Source of the DNA: Thiobacillus sp.
Lineage (GTDB): Bacteria > Pseudomonadota > Gammaproteobacteria > Burkholderiales > Thiobacillaceae
Length of the DNA stretch: 49,561 bases
NCBI GenBank assembly: GCA_024708885.1
Contig: JANJXT010000044.1
Coordinates: forward strand, 1-49,561
Reading direction: 5' to 3'
Position numbers and translations under genes: made by a program
The notes under the pieces: model-generated
What the model was told of the DNA's origin: nothing
The model's input: the letters and a program-made list of their open reading frames with translations, nothing else
Databases searched by the model: none
In this document: piece by piece, positions 27,912-37,076 of the stretch
Layout: each line of letters opens with the position of its first letter
Position numbering within the stretch: position 1 is the stretch's first letter

Positions 27912-28281
27912 GACACAGTGCGATCCCGTATTCGCGGAGCACCGCTTCGATCCGTTCCGCATCGACCGGCTTCTTGATGAACGCCATCGCCCCGAGCTTC
28001 TTCACGCGTTCCTGGGCGAGCGGCTGAATGTCGGCGGACACCACGATCACGAAACTGTTGAGGCCTTCCTGCTGCAGGTTCTCCAGCACCTGGTAGCCAT
28101 CCATGACCGGCATCGTCAAATCCAGGAACATGACGTCGGCCCTGCCCGCGCGGTACGCGTCGAGGGCCTCCTGGCCGTTGGCCGCCTGGGTGACGTCCAC
28201 GTCCCAGGTCGACGGCAGCGACTTGATCAGCATCTTGCGCGCCATCGGGGAATCGTCAACTACGAGTATGGGTGTAGCCAT
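27688..28281 (-). CDS. Single-domain response regulator with anomalous C-terminal extension
   Basis: The ATG at 28279-28281 starts MATPILVVDDSPMARKMLIK. It is a standard receiver: D9/D10, phospho-acceptor D54 in VMFLDLTMPVMDGYQ, S82, and K104 in FIKKPVDAERIEAVL. The domain is complete by about residue 119 (LREYG). Instead of stopping, the frame continues 78 codons through the out-of-frame start of cheC, giving an Arg/His-rich tail that looks like a shadow. Either the normal stop was lost (TGT stands where TGA might be expected, just before the cheC ATG) or a base error or frameshift is present. The functional gene probably ends near 27920. Confidence 0.8.
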   Translation of the reverse strand: MATPILVVDDSPMARKMLIKSLPSTWDVDVTQAANGQEALDAYRAGRADVMFLDLTMPVMDGYQVLENLQQEGLNSFVIVVSADIQPLAQERVKKLGAMAFIKKPVDAERIEAVLREYGIALCHASHGRPARCHAGDRQHCHGTGGLPARRTARQFRESFRAAHQGACARTSRPGDPRHGGRRRRSHRGSAVVPGLP

Positions 28282-28433
28282 GATGGATCTGAATCGTGTT
28301 TCCTCCGTACTGCCTGTTTTTCGAAGCGCACCGCGCATCCGCTCGCACGCCATTCTTCGTTCTCGCGCGACAGGATCGGCTTGCGGCGCGTCCGGGTATC
28401 GCACGGATGACTTCTTTCCGCTATTACGGCACG

Positions 28434-28439
28434 ATTGTA
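28434..28439 (-). promoter_or_regulatory. Possible -10 element for the receiver-cheC-GGDEF operon
   Basis: TACAAT preceded by a T-run on the minus strand lies about 150 bases before the receiver ATG, in the 228-base gap behind pyrC. No matching -35 was found, so this is tentative. Confidence 0.3.
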
Positions 28440-28509
28440 GAAAAAATCGAGTGCGGCGCGCCAGTTTTACCTTCCCCTGCCATTGTGCGCCGCCTGCGCG
28501 TGTTGTTTT

Positions 28510-29544
28510 TCAGATTACGACGCGCCAGCGAAGCTGCTCGCCGGCGCGCAGCGGCACCAGTCTGTCCTCGCCCAGTTCGAGAGCCGTGGGCACCTCGTGC
28601 GCTTCGCGCCGCAGCGTCAGAGTGCCGGCGTTGCGCGGCAGCCCGTAGAAATCCGCGCCGAAGAAACTGGCGAAGGCCTCCAGACGATCGAGCGCGCCGG
28701 CGTCCTCGAAGGCTTCGGCATACAGTTCAAGCGCGGCGTGCGCGGTGTAGATGCCGGCGCAGCCGCACGCGCTTTCCTTGGCGCCGACGGCATGCGGCGC
28801 GGAGTCGGTGCCGAGGAAGAATTTCGGGTTGCCCGAGATGGCCACCGCCGCCAGCGCCTCGCGGTGGCGTTCGCGCTTCAGCACGGGCAGGCAGTAGAAA
28901 TGCGGGCGCAGGCCGCCGCGGAACATGGCGTTGCGGTTGTACAGCAGGTGGTGCGCCGTGATCGTCGCGGCGACGTGGGCGGGTGCGGCGGCGACGAATT
29001 CCGCCGCCTGGCGTGTGGTGATGTGCTCGAGCACGATCTTCAGGCGCGGAAAATCGCGCATCAGACGGGTGAGATGGCGCTCGATGAACACCGCCTCGCG
29101 ATCGAACACGTCGACGTCGGGATCGACCACTTCGCCGTGCAACAGCAGCGGCAGCCCGGCTTCCTCCATCGCGGCGATGGCGGGGTAGGCGCGGCCCAGT
29201 TCGGTGACGCCGGAATCCGAATTCGTCGTCGCGCCGGCGGGATAATACTTCACCGCGTGCACGAAACCGCTTGCGCGCGCGCGGCGGATTTCCTCCGGCG
29301 CGGTGTTGTCGGTGAGATAGAGCGTCATCAAGGGCTGGAACGCCGTGCCGGCCGCCGCGGCGAGCAGGCGCTCGCGGTATGCCGCGGCGTCGGCGACGCC
29401 GATCACCGGCGGCTTCAGGTTGGGCATGGCGACGGCGCGGCCGAACACGCGCGCGGTGTCGCGCACGACGCTGTGCATGGCCGCCCCGTCGCGGAAATGC
29501 ACGTGCCAGTCGTCGGGGCGGGTGAGCGTGAGCGTGTCGGTCAT
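28510..29544 (-). CDS. pyrC: Dihydroorotase (class II)
   Basis: PyrC closes carbamoyl aspartate to dihydroorotate in pyrimidine synthesis. The 344 residues show zinc ligands H14 and H16 in DDWHVHFRD, the carboxylated lysine K99 in [33 protein letters not shown], and [13 protein letters not shown] with the catalytic aspartate. The ATG overlaps the rsmI stop by 4 bases. Confidence 0.97.
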   Translation of the reverse strand: MTDTLTLTRPDDWHVHFRDGAAMHSVVRDTARVFGRAVAMPNLKPPVIGVADAAAYRERLLAAAAGTAFQPLMTLYLTDNTAPEEIRRARASGFVHAVKYYPAGATTNSDSGVTELGRAYPAIAAMEEAGLPLLLHGEVVDPDVDVFDREAVFIERHLTRLMRDFPRLKIVLEHITTRQAAEFVAAAPAHVAATITAHHLLYNRNAMFRGGLRPHFYCLPVLKRERHREALAAVAISGNPKFFLGTDSAPHAVGAKESACGCAGIYTAHAALELYAEAFEDAGALDRLEAFASFFGADFYGLPRNAGTLTLRREAHEVPTALELGEDRLVPLRAGEQLRWRVVI

Positions 29545-30410
29545 TCGGCTGCGGCGTGTTTGAGTGCGAGGGACATTTTATAGAGTTCCGCCTTGCTGCG
29601 CCCGGTGATCTGCGCAGCGAGCTTGGCGGCGAGCGTGGGAGGCAGCGCGTCCTGCAGGATGCCGAGCACGCGCATCGCCTCCACGTCGACCGCGACTTCG
29701 CTGACCGGCGCATGCACGATGACGACGAATTCGCCGCGCCGGCGATCCGCGTCGCCCGCGAGCCACGCCGGCGCGTCGCCCAGCGACAACGTGACGATGC
29801 TCTCGAATCGCTTGGTGAGTTCGCGCGCCAGCGTGACCGCGCGCGCCGGATCGAATTCCGCGACCATGTCGGCAAGCGTTTCTTCGATGCGGTGCGGCGC
29901 CTCGTAGAACACCAGCGCGCACGGCAGCGCGGCGAGTGCCTTCAACTGCGCGCGGCGCGCGGTGAGCTTCGGCGGCAGAAAACCGTGGAACAGCCAGTCG
30001 CCGGACTCCATACCCGCCGCGGATAGTGCAGCGATCACCGCCGAGACACCGGGAACCGGCACCACCGCATGGCCCGCTTCGCGCACCGCCGCCACCAGCC
30101 GCGCGCCCGGGTCGGACACCGCCGGCGTACCCGCGTCGGACACGTAGGCGACCGCTTCGCCGGCAGCGATCCATGCAATCACCTTTTCCGCTGCCGCGCG
30201 CTCGTTGTGTTCGCGGATCGACACCAGCGGACGCGAAATGTCGAAATGCGCGAGCAACTGCCCCGACACCCGCGTGTCCTCCGCCGCCACGCGCTCGACG
30301 CGCTTCAGCGTGTCGAGCGCGCGCAGGGTGATGTCGCCGAGATTGCCGATGGGCGTGGCGACGACATAGAGCGCCGGCGGCAGGCGGGTAAGATGCGGAC
30401 TGTCACTCAT
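29541..30410 (-). CDS. rsmI: 16S rRNA 2'-O-ribose C1402 methyltransferase RsmI
   Basis: RsmI (YraL) methylates the ribose of C1402, the same nucleotide treated by RsmH, also encoded in this window. The ATG at 30408-30410 gives 289 residues. Motifs are [65 protein letters not shown] and [12 protein letters not shown]. It is divergent from yraN-diaA-dolP, as in many proteobacteria, but without an intervening lpoA gene. Confidence 0.97.
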   Translation of the reverse strand: MSDSPHLTRLPPALYVVATPIGNLGDITLRALDTLKRVERVAAEDTRVSGQLLAHFDISRPLVSIREHNERAAAEKVIAWIAAGEAVAYVSDAGTPAVSDPGARLVAAVREAGHAVVPVPGVSAVIAALSAAGMESGDWLFHGFLPPKLTARRAQLKALAALPCALVFYEAPHRIEETLADMVAEFDPARAVTLARELTKRFESIVTLSLGDAPAWLAGDADRRRGEFVVIVHAPVSEVAVDVEAMRVLGILQDALPPTLAAKLAAQITGRSKAELYKMSLALKHAAAE

Positions 30411-30426
30411 TTTTGCATTGTCGCAG

Positions 30427-30777
30427 ATGTTGAAATCCCTGCTCGGCAAAAGCGCCGAGGCGCGTGCGGAAGCCCATCTCGCCGCCCACGGACTCAAGTC
30501 CGTGGCGCGCAACTGGCGCTGCCGCTTCGGCGAGATCGATCTTGTCATGCAGGACGGCACGACGCTGGTGTTCGTCGAGGTGCGCCTGCGCCGCAACACC
30601 GATTACGGCGGTGCAGCGGCGAGCGTCACCCCCGCCAAGCAGAAGAAGCTCCTGGCGGCGGCCCGCCTGTACCTGGCGGGCCTCGCGCAGCTGCCACCGT
30701 GCCGCTTTGACGTGGTGGCGCTGGCCGGCGACGACGTCACGGACTGGATACGGAACGCATTCGACGATATGGGATAA
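30427..30777 (+). CDS. yraN: YraN/UPF0102 endonuclease-like protein
   Basis: The ATG at 30427 gives 116 residues; TTG three codons upstream is an alternative. The PD-(D/E)xK nuclease-like core is GEIDLVMQDGTTLVFVEVR. The usual second-half EVK is EVR here, so the catalytic lysine is replaced by arginine or displaced. AEAHLAAHGLKSVARNWRCR at the start is typical of the family. Biological role is uncertain; it commonly precedes diaA. Confidence 0.9.
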   Translation: MLKSLLGKSAEARAEAHLAAHGLKSVARNWRCRFGEIDLVMQDGTTLVFVEVRLRRNTDYGGAAASVTPAKQKKLLAAARLYLAGLAQLPPCRFDVVALAGDDVTDWIRNAFDDMG

Positions 30778-30808
30778 TCCCGGCACCCCCGGTGCGACGC
30801 CCTCTTTC

Positions 30809-31402
30809 ATGTCCCTGCACGACAGAATCCTCGAACACTTCAAGGCCTCGGCGCAAGCCAAGCTGACGGTCGCGGAGGCGCTCGCGCCGGATATCGAGCG
30901 CGCAGCGCGCCTGATCGTGCATTGCCTCGCGCAGGGCAACAAGATTCTCGCCAGCGGTAACGGTGGGTCGGCCGCGCACGCGCAGCGCTTCGTTTCGCTG
31001 ATGATCAACCGCTTCGAACAGGAACGCCCCGGGCTTGCCGCGCTCACGCTCGCCGCCGACAGTTCGACCCTGACCTCGATCGCCAACGAGCACGCCTTCG
31101 ACCAGGTGTTCGCGCGCCAGATCAAGGCGCTCGGACAGCCGGGCGACATCCTGCTGGCGATTTCGGCCAGCGGCCATTCGCCCAGCGTGCTGCAGGCGGC
31201 GGTCACGGCGCGCGCGCGCAACATGCACATCATCGCCCTCGCCGGACGCAGCGGCGGCGGACTCGCGGAACAAATGAGCGATGACGACGTCTTGTTGTGT
31301 GTGCCCATCGAATCGACGGCGCGCATCCAGGAAATCCACCTGCTGGTCATCCATTGCCTGTGCGATGCGGTGGACAGCGTCTTGCTAGGAGTCGAAGAAT
31401 GA
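30809..31402 (+). CDS. diaA: DiaA-type SIS-domain protein
   Basis: The ATG at 30809 gives 197 residues; the longer frame upstream overlaps yraN out of frame. SIS-domain motifs are ILASGNGGSAAHAQRF, LLAISASGHSPSVLQA and IALAGRSGGGLAEQM. DiaA in E. coli binds DnaA and promotes initiation; the homologous GmhA is a heptose isomerase. The yraN-diaA-dolP order supports DiaA. Its stop overlaps the dolP ATG. Confidence 0.85.
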   Translation: MSLHDRILEHFKASAQAKLTVAEALAPDIERAARLIVHCLAQGNKILASGNGGSAAHAQRFVSLMINRFEQERPGLAALTLAADSSTLTSIANEHAFDQVFARQIKALGQPGDILLAISASGHSPSVLQAAVTARARNMHIIALAGRSGGGLAEQMSDDDVLLCVPIESTARIQEIHLLVIHCLCDAVDSVLLGVEE

Positions 31403-31971
31403 ACAAGCTTGTCTATGCCCTGGTGCTGGCCGTCGCCGCGCCATCCCTGGCCGGCTGTGCCGCCGCAGTGGTGGGCGGCACCGCCACGGGCACCGCCATC
31501 GCGGTCGACCGCCGCACCGCCGGCGTATTCGTGAGCGACCAGGAAATCGAGTTGCGTGCCTTGAGCCGTCTGCGCGAGACCTTCCCGCAAGGAACCGAAA
31601 GCATCGCCACCACCAGCTATAACCGGCAGGTGCTGCTCACCGGCCAGGTGCCGGACGAAGCGGCGCGTGTACGCGCGGGCGAGGTGGTGAAGGGCATTCC
31701 CGACGTGCGCACAGTGTTCAACGAATTGAGCATTTCCGGCGTCACCTCGCTCACGTCCAGCGCCAACGACACCAGCATCACCGCAAGCGTGAAGACGCGC
31801 CTGCTGCGCGACGACCGCGTGCCGGGCACCAAGGTCAAGGTGAAGACGGAAGCCGGGGTGGTCTATCTGATGGGGCTGGTCACGCGTGCCGAGGGTACCG
31901 CCGCGGCGGAGACCGCACGCACCACCTCGGGCGTCACCAAGGTGGTCACCCTGTTCGAATATCTCGACTGA
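31399..31971 (+). CDS. dolP: BON-domain outer-membrane lipoprotein DolP
   Basis: The 190-residue protein has a lipoprotein signal peptide ending SLAGC, with C20 to be acylated. Two BON domains follow: about 48-115 ([20 protein letters not shown] ... [10 protein letters not shown]) and 126-190 ([20 protein letters not shown] ... [12 protein letters not shown]). DolP (YraP) helps keep the outer membrane intact in E. coli. The 4-base overlap with diaA shows co-translation. Confidence 0.92.
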   Translation: MNKLVYALVLAVAAPSLAGCAAAVVGGTATGTAIAVDRRTAGVFVSDQEIELRALSRLRETFPQGTESIATTSYNRQVLLTGQVPDEAARVRAGEVVKGIPDVRTVFNELSISGVTSLTSSANDTSITASVKTRLLRDDRVPGTKVKVKTEAGVVYLMGLVTRAEGTAAAETARTTSGVTKVVTLFEYLD

Positions 31972-31975
31972 GCCC

Positions 31976-33439
31976 ATGATCTACCGCGACCTGCGCGACT
32001 TCATGGTCCAGCTCGAAGCGCGCGGCGCCCTGAAGCGCATCGCGGTCGAGGTCGATCCCAGGCTGGAGATGACCGAGGTCGCCGACCGCGTACTGCGCGC
32101 CGGCGGCCCCGCACTGCTGTTCGAAAAGCCCAAAGGTCACGCGATCCCGGTGCTGGCGAACCTGTTCGGCACGGTCGAACGCGTAGCGCTGGGCATGGGT
32201 GAGGAAGACCCCACGCGCCTGCGCGAGATCGGCAAGCTGCTCGCCTATCTGAAGGAACCCGAGCCGCCCAAAGGCCTGCGCGACGCCTGGGAGAAATGGC
32301 CGGTGCTCAGACAGGTGCTCAACATGGCGCCGAAGGAAGTCAGGAACGCGCCGTGTCAGGACATCGTGTGGGAAGGCGCCGACGTCGATCTGGCCCGCCT
32401 GCCGATTCAGCACTGCTGGCCGGGCGACGTCGCGCCGCTCGTCACCTGGGGTCTCACCGTCACCCGCGGCCCGCACAAGAAGCGGCAGAATCTCGGCATC
32501 TACAGGCAACAGGTTATCGGCCGCAACAAGCTCATCATGCGCTGGCTCGCCCACCGTGGCGGCGCGCTGGACTTCCGCGAGCACACGCTCGCGCATCCGG
32601 GGGCGCCCTTTCCGCTCGCGGTCGCACTCGGCGCCGACCCGGCGACCATCCTCGGCGCGGTCACGCCGGTGCCGGACACGCTCTCCGAATACCAGTTCGC
32701 GGGTCTCTTGCGCGGCGCCAAGACCGAGGTGACGAAGTGCCTCGGCAACGACCTGCAGGTGCCGGCATCAAGCGAGATCGTGCTCGAGGGCGTGATCCAT
32801 CCCGGCGAGACCGCGCTGGAAGGCCCCTACGGCGACCACACCGGCTACTACAACGAGCAGGAGACCTTCCCGGTTTTCACCGTCGAGCGCATCACCATGC
32901 GGCGCGATCCGATCTACCACAGCACCTACACCGGCAAGCCGCCGGACGAGCCGGCGATCCTCGGCGTGGCGCTGAACGAGGTGTTCGTGCCGCTCTTGCA
33001 GAAGCAGTTCCCCGAGATCGTCGACTTCTATCTGCCGCCCGAAGGCTGCTCCTACCGCATGGCGGTGGTGTCGATGAAGAAGGCCTACCCCGGCCACGCC
33101 AAGCGCGTGATGTTCGGCGTGTGGAGCTTCCTGCGCCAGTTCATGTACACCAAGTTCATCCTCGTCACCGACGACGACGTCGACGTGCGCGACTGGAAGG
33201 AAGTCATGTGGGCGCTCACCACCCGCGTCGACCCGGCGCGCGACACGCTGCTGGTCGAGAACACGCCGATCGACTATCTCGATTTCGCGAGTCCCGTGTC
33301 GGGCCTGGGCAGCAAGATGGGCATCGACGCCACCAACAAGTGGCCGGGCGAGACCGCGCGCGAATGGGGCACGCCGATCGTGATGGACGCGGCGGTGAAG
33401 GCGCGCGTCGACGCGATGTGGGACAGCCTGGGGCTTTGA
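31976..33439 (+). CDS. ubiD: 4-hydroxy-3-polyprenylbenzoate decarboxylase
   Basis: UbiD decarboxylates the ubiquinone precursor using prenylated FMN. The ATG at 31976 gives 487 residues, starting [20 protein letters not shown]. Recognisable family segments are [20 protein letters not shown], the substrate/cofactor region [32 protein letters not shown], and the C-terminal [15 protein letters not shown]. No ubiX (the cofactor-making partner) is in the window. It starts 4 bases after the dolP stop. Confidence 0.97.
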   Translation: MIYRDLRDFMVQLEARGALKRIAVEVDPRLEMTEVADRVLRAGGPALLFEKPKGHAIPVLANLFGTVERVALGMGEEDPTRLREIGKLLAYLKEPEPPKGLRDAWEKWPVLRQVLNMAPKEVRNAPCQDIVWEGADVDLARLPIQHCWPGDVAPLVTWGLTVTRGPHKKRQNLGIYRQQVIGRNKLIMRWLAHRGGALDFREHTLAHPGAPFPLAVALGADPATILGAVTPVPDTLSEYQFAGLLRGAKTEVTKCLGNDLQVPASSEIVLEGVIHPGETALEGPYGDHTGYYNEQETFPVFTVERITMRRDPIYHSTYTGKPPDEPAILGVALNEVFVPLLQKQFPEIVDFYLPPEGCSYRMAVVSMKKAYPGHAKRVMFGVWSFLRQFMYTKFILVTDDDVDVRDWKEVMWALTTRVDPARDTLLVENTPIDYLDFASPVSGLGSKMGIDATNKWPGETAREWGTPIVMDAAVKARVDAMWDSLGL

Positions 33440-33442
33440 GGC

Positions 33443-34672
33443 ATGCGCGACATCTATCTCGGCCGCCAGCCCATTCTCGACCGTGAACAGCGCGTGGTCG
33501 CCTACGAGCTCTTGTTCCGTGCCGGCAACACCGGCGGCGCGCAGGTTGCCGACGACGTGCAGGCCACCGCCAGCGTCATCCAGCACGCCTTCGGGGAAAT
33601 GGGCGTGCCGACGGTGCTCGGCAGCCAGCTCGGCTTCATCAACATCAGCACCGAATTGCTGCTGTCCGACCTCATCGAACTGCTGCCGAAGCAGCAGGTG
33701 GTGCTGGAACTGCTCGAAACGGTGGCCGCCAGCGACGCCGTGGTCGAGCGCTGCCGCGCGCTGAAGCAGCAGGGCTTCCGTCTCGCGCTCGACGATTTCA
33801 TCTATGACGACAGCTTCCGTCCGCTGCTCGAGCTCGCCGACATCGTCAAGGTCGATCTGCTGCAGCATGCGCCGGAGGCGCTGGACGCGCTGGTCGCCCA
33901 GCTCAGGCACTGGCCGGTGAGGCTGCTCGCCGAAAAAGTCGACAGCGCCGAGCAGGCGGCGCGCTGCCACGCACTCGGGTTCGAGCTGTTCCAGGGGTAT
34001 TACTTCGCGCGGCCCTCGGTGCTCGCCGCCAGGCGCGCCGACCCCACCCAGCTGGCACTCACGCAGTTGCTGGGACTGGTACTGCGCGATGCCGACACGG
34101 CACAGATCGAACAGGTATTCAAACACCATCCCAATCTCACCTACAACCTGATGCGCCTGGTCAACTCGGTTGCCTGCGGCGCACGGCACACGCTCTCGTC
34201 GGTATCGCAAGCGATACTCGTGCTCGGGCGGATGCAGTTGCAGCGCTGGCTGCAGCTGCTGCTGTTCACGCTCGACAGCCGCATGCCCTACCCCAGCCCG
34301 CTGCTGCTGCTCGCCGCCACGCGCGGCAAGATGATGGAATTGCTGGCGCAGGCGCAGCAGCGTGGCAGCGACCACTGCGAGCACGCCTTCATGGCGGGCA
34401 TTCTCTCGCTCATCGACGTTCTCATCGACAAGCCGCTCGCCGACATCGTTGCCGAGCTCAATCTCGACCCGCGCGTGGCCGCCGCGCTGTTGCGGCGCGA
34501 GGGTGAACTGGGTGCGCTGCTGCAACTGGTCGAAAGCGTCGAGCAACCCGATCTCGCACGCACCCTCGCACTGCTCCAGGACGCCGGCGGCCTCTCGCTC
34601 GCCACGCTGACCCGTGCCCAGCTCGACGCCATGCACTGGGCGCACCAGATTGCCGAGGCCGGCACCGAATGA
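33443..34672 (+). CDS. EAL-HDOD signalling protein (YuxH type)
   Basis: The 409 residues begin MRDIYLGRQPILDREQRVVA. Residues 1-200 are an EAL-like domain in which the signature is YELLFR, but other catalytic positions look retained: FINIS, LALDDF, VKVDLL, LLAEKVDS and the final FQGYYFARP. Residues about 205-400 form an HDOD domain (LGLVLRDADTAQIEQVFKHH, MRLVNSV, ILVLGRMQLQRWL). These proteins take part in c-di-GMP-linked signalling; activity here is uncertain. It lies 3 bases after ubiD and overlaps the next gene by 4. Confidence 0.9.
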   Translation: MRDIYLGRQPILDREQRVVAYELLFRAGNTGGAQVADDVQATASVIQHAFGEMGVPTVLGSQLGFINISTELLLSDLIELLPKQQVVLELLETVAASDAVVERCRALKQQGFRLALDDFIYDDSFRPLLELADIVKVDLLQHAPEALDALVAQLRHWPVRLLAEKVDSAEQAARCHALGFELFQGYYFARPSVLAARRADPTQLALTQLLGLVLRDADTAQIEQVFKHHPNLTYNLMRLVNSVACGARHTLSSVSQAILVLGRMQLQRWLQLLLFTLDSRMPYPSPLLLLAATRGKMMELLAQAQQRGSDHCEHAFMAGILSLIDVLIDKPLADIVAELNLDPRVAAALLRREGELGALLQLVESVEQPDLARTLALLQDAGGLSLATLTRAQLDAMHWAHQIAEAGTE

Positions 34673-35400
34673 AGCGCGGCGCCGCTTCGCTCTGTCTGGC
34701 TGCCGCGCTGTGCACTGGCGCCGCCCATGCCGACCCCAAACTGCTGCGCGGCCGACTCAGCCTGCCGGCAAACGCCGAGCTGCCGGGCAAGGCGATGCTG
34801 CGCCTCGAACTCTTCGACATGTCGCAGGCGACAGCGCGCCGCCTCAGCTTGCTGGAACAGCCTGTCGTGGGGCGGTCGCAGCCGCTGGCGTTCGTGCTGC
34901 CCTACGAGGCGCCGGCCGGCAATCTTGCGCTGCGCGCGGTGATCTACGCCGACGGCCAGGTACTCTTCGCCAGCAGCGGCGCGCAACCGCTGGCCAGCGC
35001 CGCCGACACCATCGAGATCACCATCGGGGCCGCCGGCGAGCGCGCCGTCACGGCCACGCTGGACGACACCGACTGGCAGCTCGTCGACGTCGGCGGCGTA
35101 CCGGTGCGCACGGTGCCGGGCGAGCGCACCGCCTACATGGTGCTGCTCGACGGCCTTGTCACCGGCGGCAGCGGCTGCAACAAGCTGATGGGCGACTACA
35201 GTCATCCGCAACCGGGTGTAATCCGTTTCGGCCGCATCGCCAGCACCCGCATGGCCTGTCCGCCCGTGTTGCAGGCGCAGGAAGTCGCGCTGCTCGACGC
35301 CTTCGCGCGCGCCGACGCCTATCGCATCGACGATCGCACGCTGCACCTGCTCGCCGGCGAGCAGGTGCTGGCACGCTTCTTTGCGCGCGCACTGCCATAG
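34669..35400 (+). CDS. Exported YbaY-like/META-domain protein
   Basis: The 243 residues begin with a signal peptide (about 1-22, cleavage after AHA). Residues 24-120 resemble the YbaY/YscW-type beta domain (RGRLSLPANAELPGKAMLRL, FVLPYEAPAGNLALRAVIYA). Residues 128-243 form a META/HslJ-like domain (LDDTDWQLVDVGG, GLVTGGSGCNKLMGDYS, IRFGRIASTRMACPP), which carries the typical G-x-x-G-C-N and T-x-M-A-C motifs. There is no lipobox cysteine. It is probably a periplasmic envelope-stress protein. Confidence 0.8.
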   Translation: MKRGAASLCLAAALCTGAAHADPKLLRGRLSLPANAELPGKAMLRLELFDMSQATARRLSLLEQPVVGRSQPLAFVLPYEAPAGNLALRAVIYADGQVLFASSGAQPLASAADTIEITIGAAGERAVTATLDDTDWQLVDVGGVPVRTVPGERTAYMVLLDGLVTGGSGCNKLMGDYSHPQPGVIRFGRIASTRMACPPVLQAQEVALLDAFARADAYRIDDRTLHLLAGEQVLARFFARALP

Positions 35401-35403
35401 CGA

Positions 35404-35625
35404 TCATCGACCCGTTTCGTCCGGGCGGTTGCACTGCCTGCAGCCCAGCACGCTGAAGTAGCGCAAATAGAGCCACAAGGACCCGGGCAGCAACGCGAGG
35501 CGCAACCACTCGCCGACGTCGTTCGGCCATTGTCGCGTCTGCCACGCGCCCACCGCCACCGGCAGCGACTGGAACAGCGCCAGCAGCACCAGGAACAATG
35601 CGAGCGCGCGGCACCCCATGTTCAT
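35404..35625 (-). CDS. Small membrane protein coupled to dacB
   Basis: The ATG at 35623-35625 shares a base with the dacB stop (TGATG), giving 73 residues. Two hydrophobic stretches are seen (CRALALFLVLLALFQSLPVA and LRLALLPGSLWLYLRYFSVL), then a short tail GCRQCNRPD with a C-x2-C pair. I do not recognise the family. Confidence 0.6.
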   Translation of the reverse strand: MNMGCRALALFLVLLALFQSLPVAVGAWQTRQWPNDVGEWLRLALLPGSLWLYLRYFSVLGCRQCNRPDETGR

Positions 35626-37040
35626 CACTGCGCCACCACCCACTCCAGCAAGGCGCGCTGCGCCGCTTCGCTGGCGCGTGCGCGCGGGTGGTTGACCAGC
35701 ACGACGACGCTCACGTTATCACCACGCAGCGTGCGCACGTAACCGGCGACCGCGCTGACGTCGCGCAGCGTGCCGGTCTTCAGATGCGCGCGCCCGCTCA
35801 CCACGCTGCCGGGAAAACGCCGCTTCAACGTGCCATCCTGCGCCGCGAGCGGCAACGACGCCGCGAACTCGGCGGCCCATGGGCGGCGCTGCGCGGCGTG
35901 CAGGAGTGCCGTGAGCATCTGCGCGCTGACGCGCTCGATGCGCGACAGGCCGGCACCGTTTTCCAGCACCAGCTTGCGTGTCGGCACGCCGTACCGCATC
36001 AGGCTCTCGCGCACCGCGTGCGCGCCCTTGTCCAGCGTGCCCGGTGCGCCGGACATTTCCGCGCCCAGTGTCAGGAACAGGTTGCGCGCCATGACGTTGT
36101 TCGAATACTTGTTGAGTCGGACCAGGGCCTGCGCCAGCGGTTCGGACTCGAACACCAGCAGCGGCGCGCCGTCCGGTGCCGTGCCGCCGCGCGTGGCGCC
36201 GGCAAGCGTGCCGCCGGATTCGTCCCACAGGGCGCGGAAAATGAAATCGAACGTCGCCGCCGGCTCGAACAGGTTGAGCGCAAGCACACGCTCACCGCAG
36301 TTCCGCGGATACCGTCCGGTGATTTCCAGGGTGCGCCGCGCGTCGTCCGGGAAGACCGGCACCAGCGCGCCCTGCCAGCCGTTGCATTCGGTGGCATCGG
36401 CGAGCGCCACGCGCGACACCAGCGTCACCCCCGGCAGTACCAGGTCGGGGATGATCAAGGCCGTATCGTCCTGCGGCTTCACGCGCAGCGCGAGCGCGTT
36501 GAAATTGGCGACCAGCGCGCCGGGCGCGGCGTTGTAGGGCGCGAAGGGCTCGCCGTCGAACGCCGCGGAGTCGTGCTCCGGCACGCTGAAATACGACGTG
36601 TCGAGCACCAGTCCACCACCCACGTGCCGCACGCCGCGCGCGCGCAGTTCGCGCTGCAAGAGCCACATGCGTTCGAGCGTCAGCGTCGGATCGCCCCCTC
36701 CCTTGATGACGAGATCGCCGTCGAGCACACCGCCGGCAAGCGGCCCCGCCGCCCACAGCGTCGTGGTCCAGGTATGGGTCGGGCCAAGCAGGTCGAGCGC
36801 GGCGAAGCTCGTCACCAGCTTCATCGTCGAAGCGGGATTCAGCGCGGCCTCGGCATTGTGGCTGAGCAGCGGCTCGGGCGCATCGAGTGCCTGGACCACC
36901 ACTGCGACGCGGCCGAGCGGGATGCCCGCGTCTTCCAGCGCCGCGACGAAGGCGGCGGGCAGTTCGGCCGCCCGCGCACCCAGCGCGAGCGCGGCAAGCA
37001 GCACACCGGCAAGCAGGCGGAAGACGGCGGCAACAGGCAT
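35625..37040 (-). CDS. dacB: D-Ala-D-Ala carboxypeptidase/endopeptidase (PBP4 type)
   Basis: DacB trims or opens peptidoglycan cross-links in the periplasm. The 471 residues start with a signal peptide (about 1-25, ending GARAAE). The active-site S71-x-x-K74 is in LNPASTMKLVTSFAAL, the S-x-N motif in LNKYSNNVMARNLFL, and the K-T-G motif in RAHLKTGTLRDVSAVAGYV. The large insert between the first two motifs is typical of class C PBP4 proteins. Confidence 0.96.
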   Translation of the reverse strand: MPVAAVFRLLAGVLLAALALGARAAELPAAFVAALEDAGIPLGRVAVVVQALDAPEPLLSHNAEAALNPASTMKLVTSFAALDLLGPTHTWTTTLWAAGPLAGGVLDGDLVIKGGGDPTLTLERMWLLQRELRARGVRHVGGGLVLDTSYFSVPEHDSAAFDGEPFAPYNAAPGALVANFNALALRVKPQDDTALIIPDLVLPGVTLVSRVALADATECNGWQGALVPVFPDDARRTLEITGRYPRNCGERVLALNLFEPAATFDFIFRALWDESGGTLAGATRGGTAPDGAPLLVFESEPLAQALVRLNKYSNNVMARNLFLTLGAEMSGAPGTLDKGAHAVRESLMRYGVPTRKLVLENGAGLSRIERVSAQMLTALLHAAQRRPWAAEFAASLPLAAQDGTLKRRFPGSVVSGRAHLKTGTLRDVSAVAGYVRTLRGDNVSVVVLVNHPRARASEAAQRALLEWVVAQ

Positions 37041-37076
37041 GGCCGGATTATGCCGGATTCCCGTAGTGCGAGTGGT

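Noticed and set aside
30809..31402. DiaA-like protein as GmhA heptose isomerase
   Set aside because: Sequence alone cannot fully separate the two, but yraN-diaA-dolP order favours DiaA and no other heptose genes are present.
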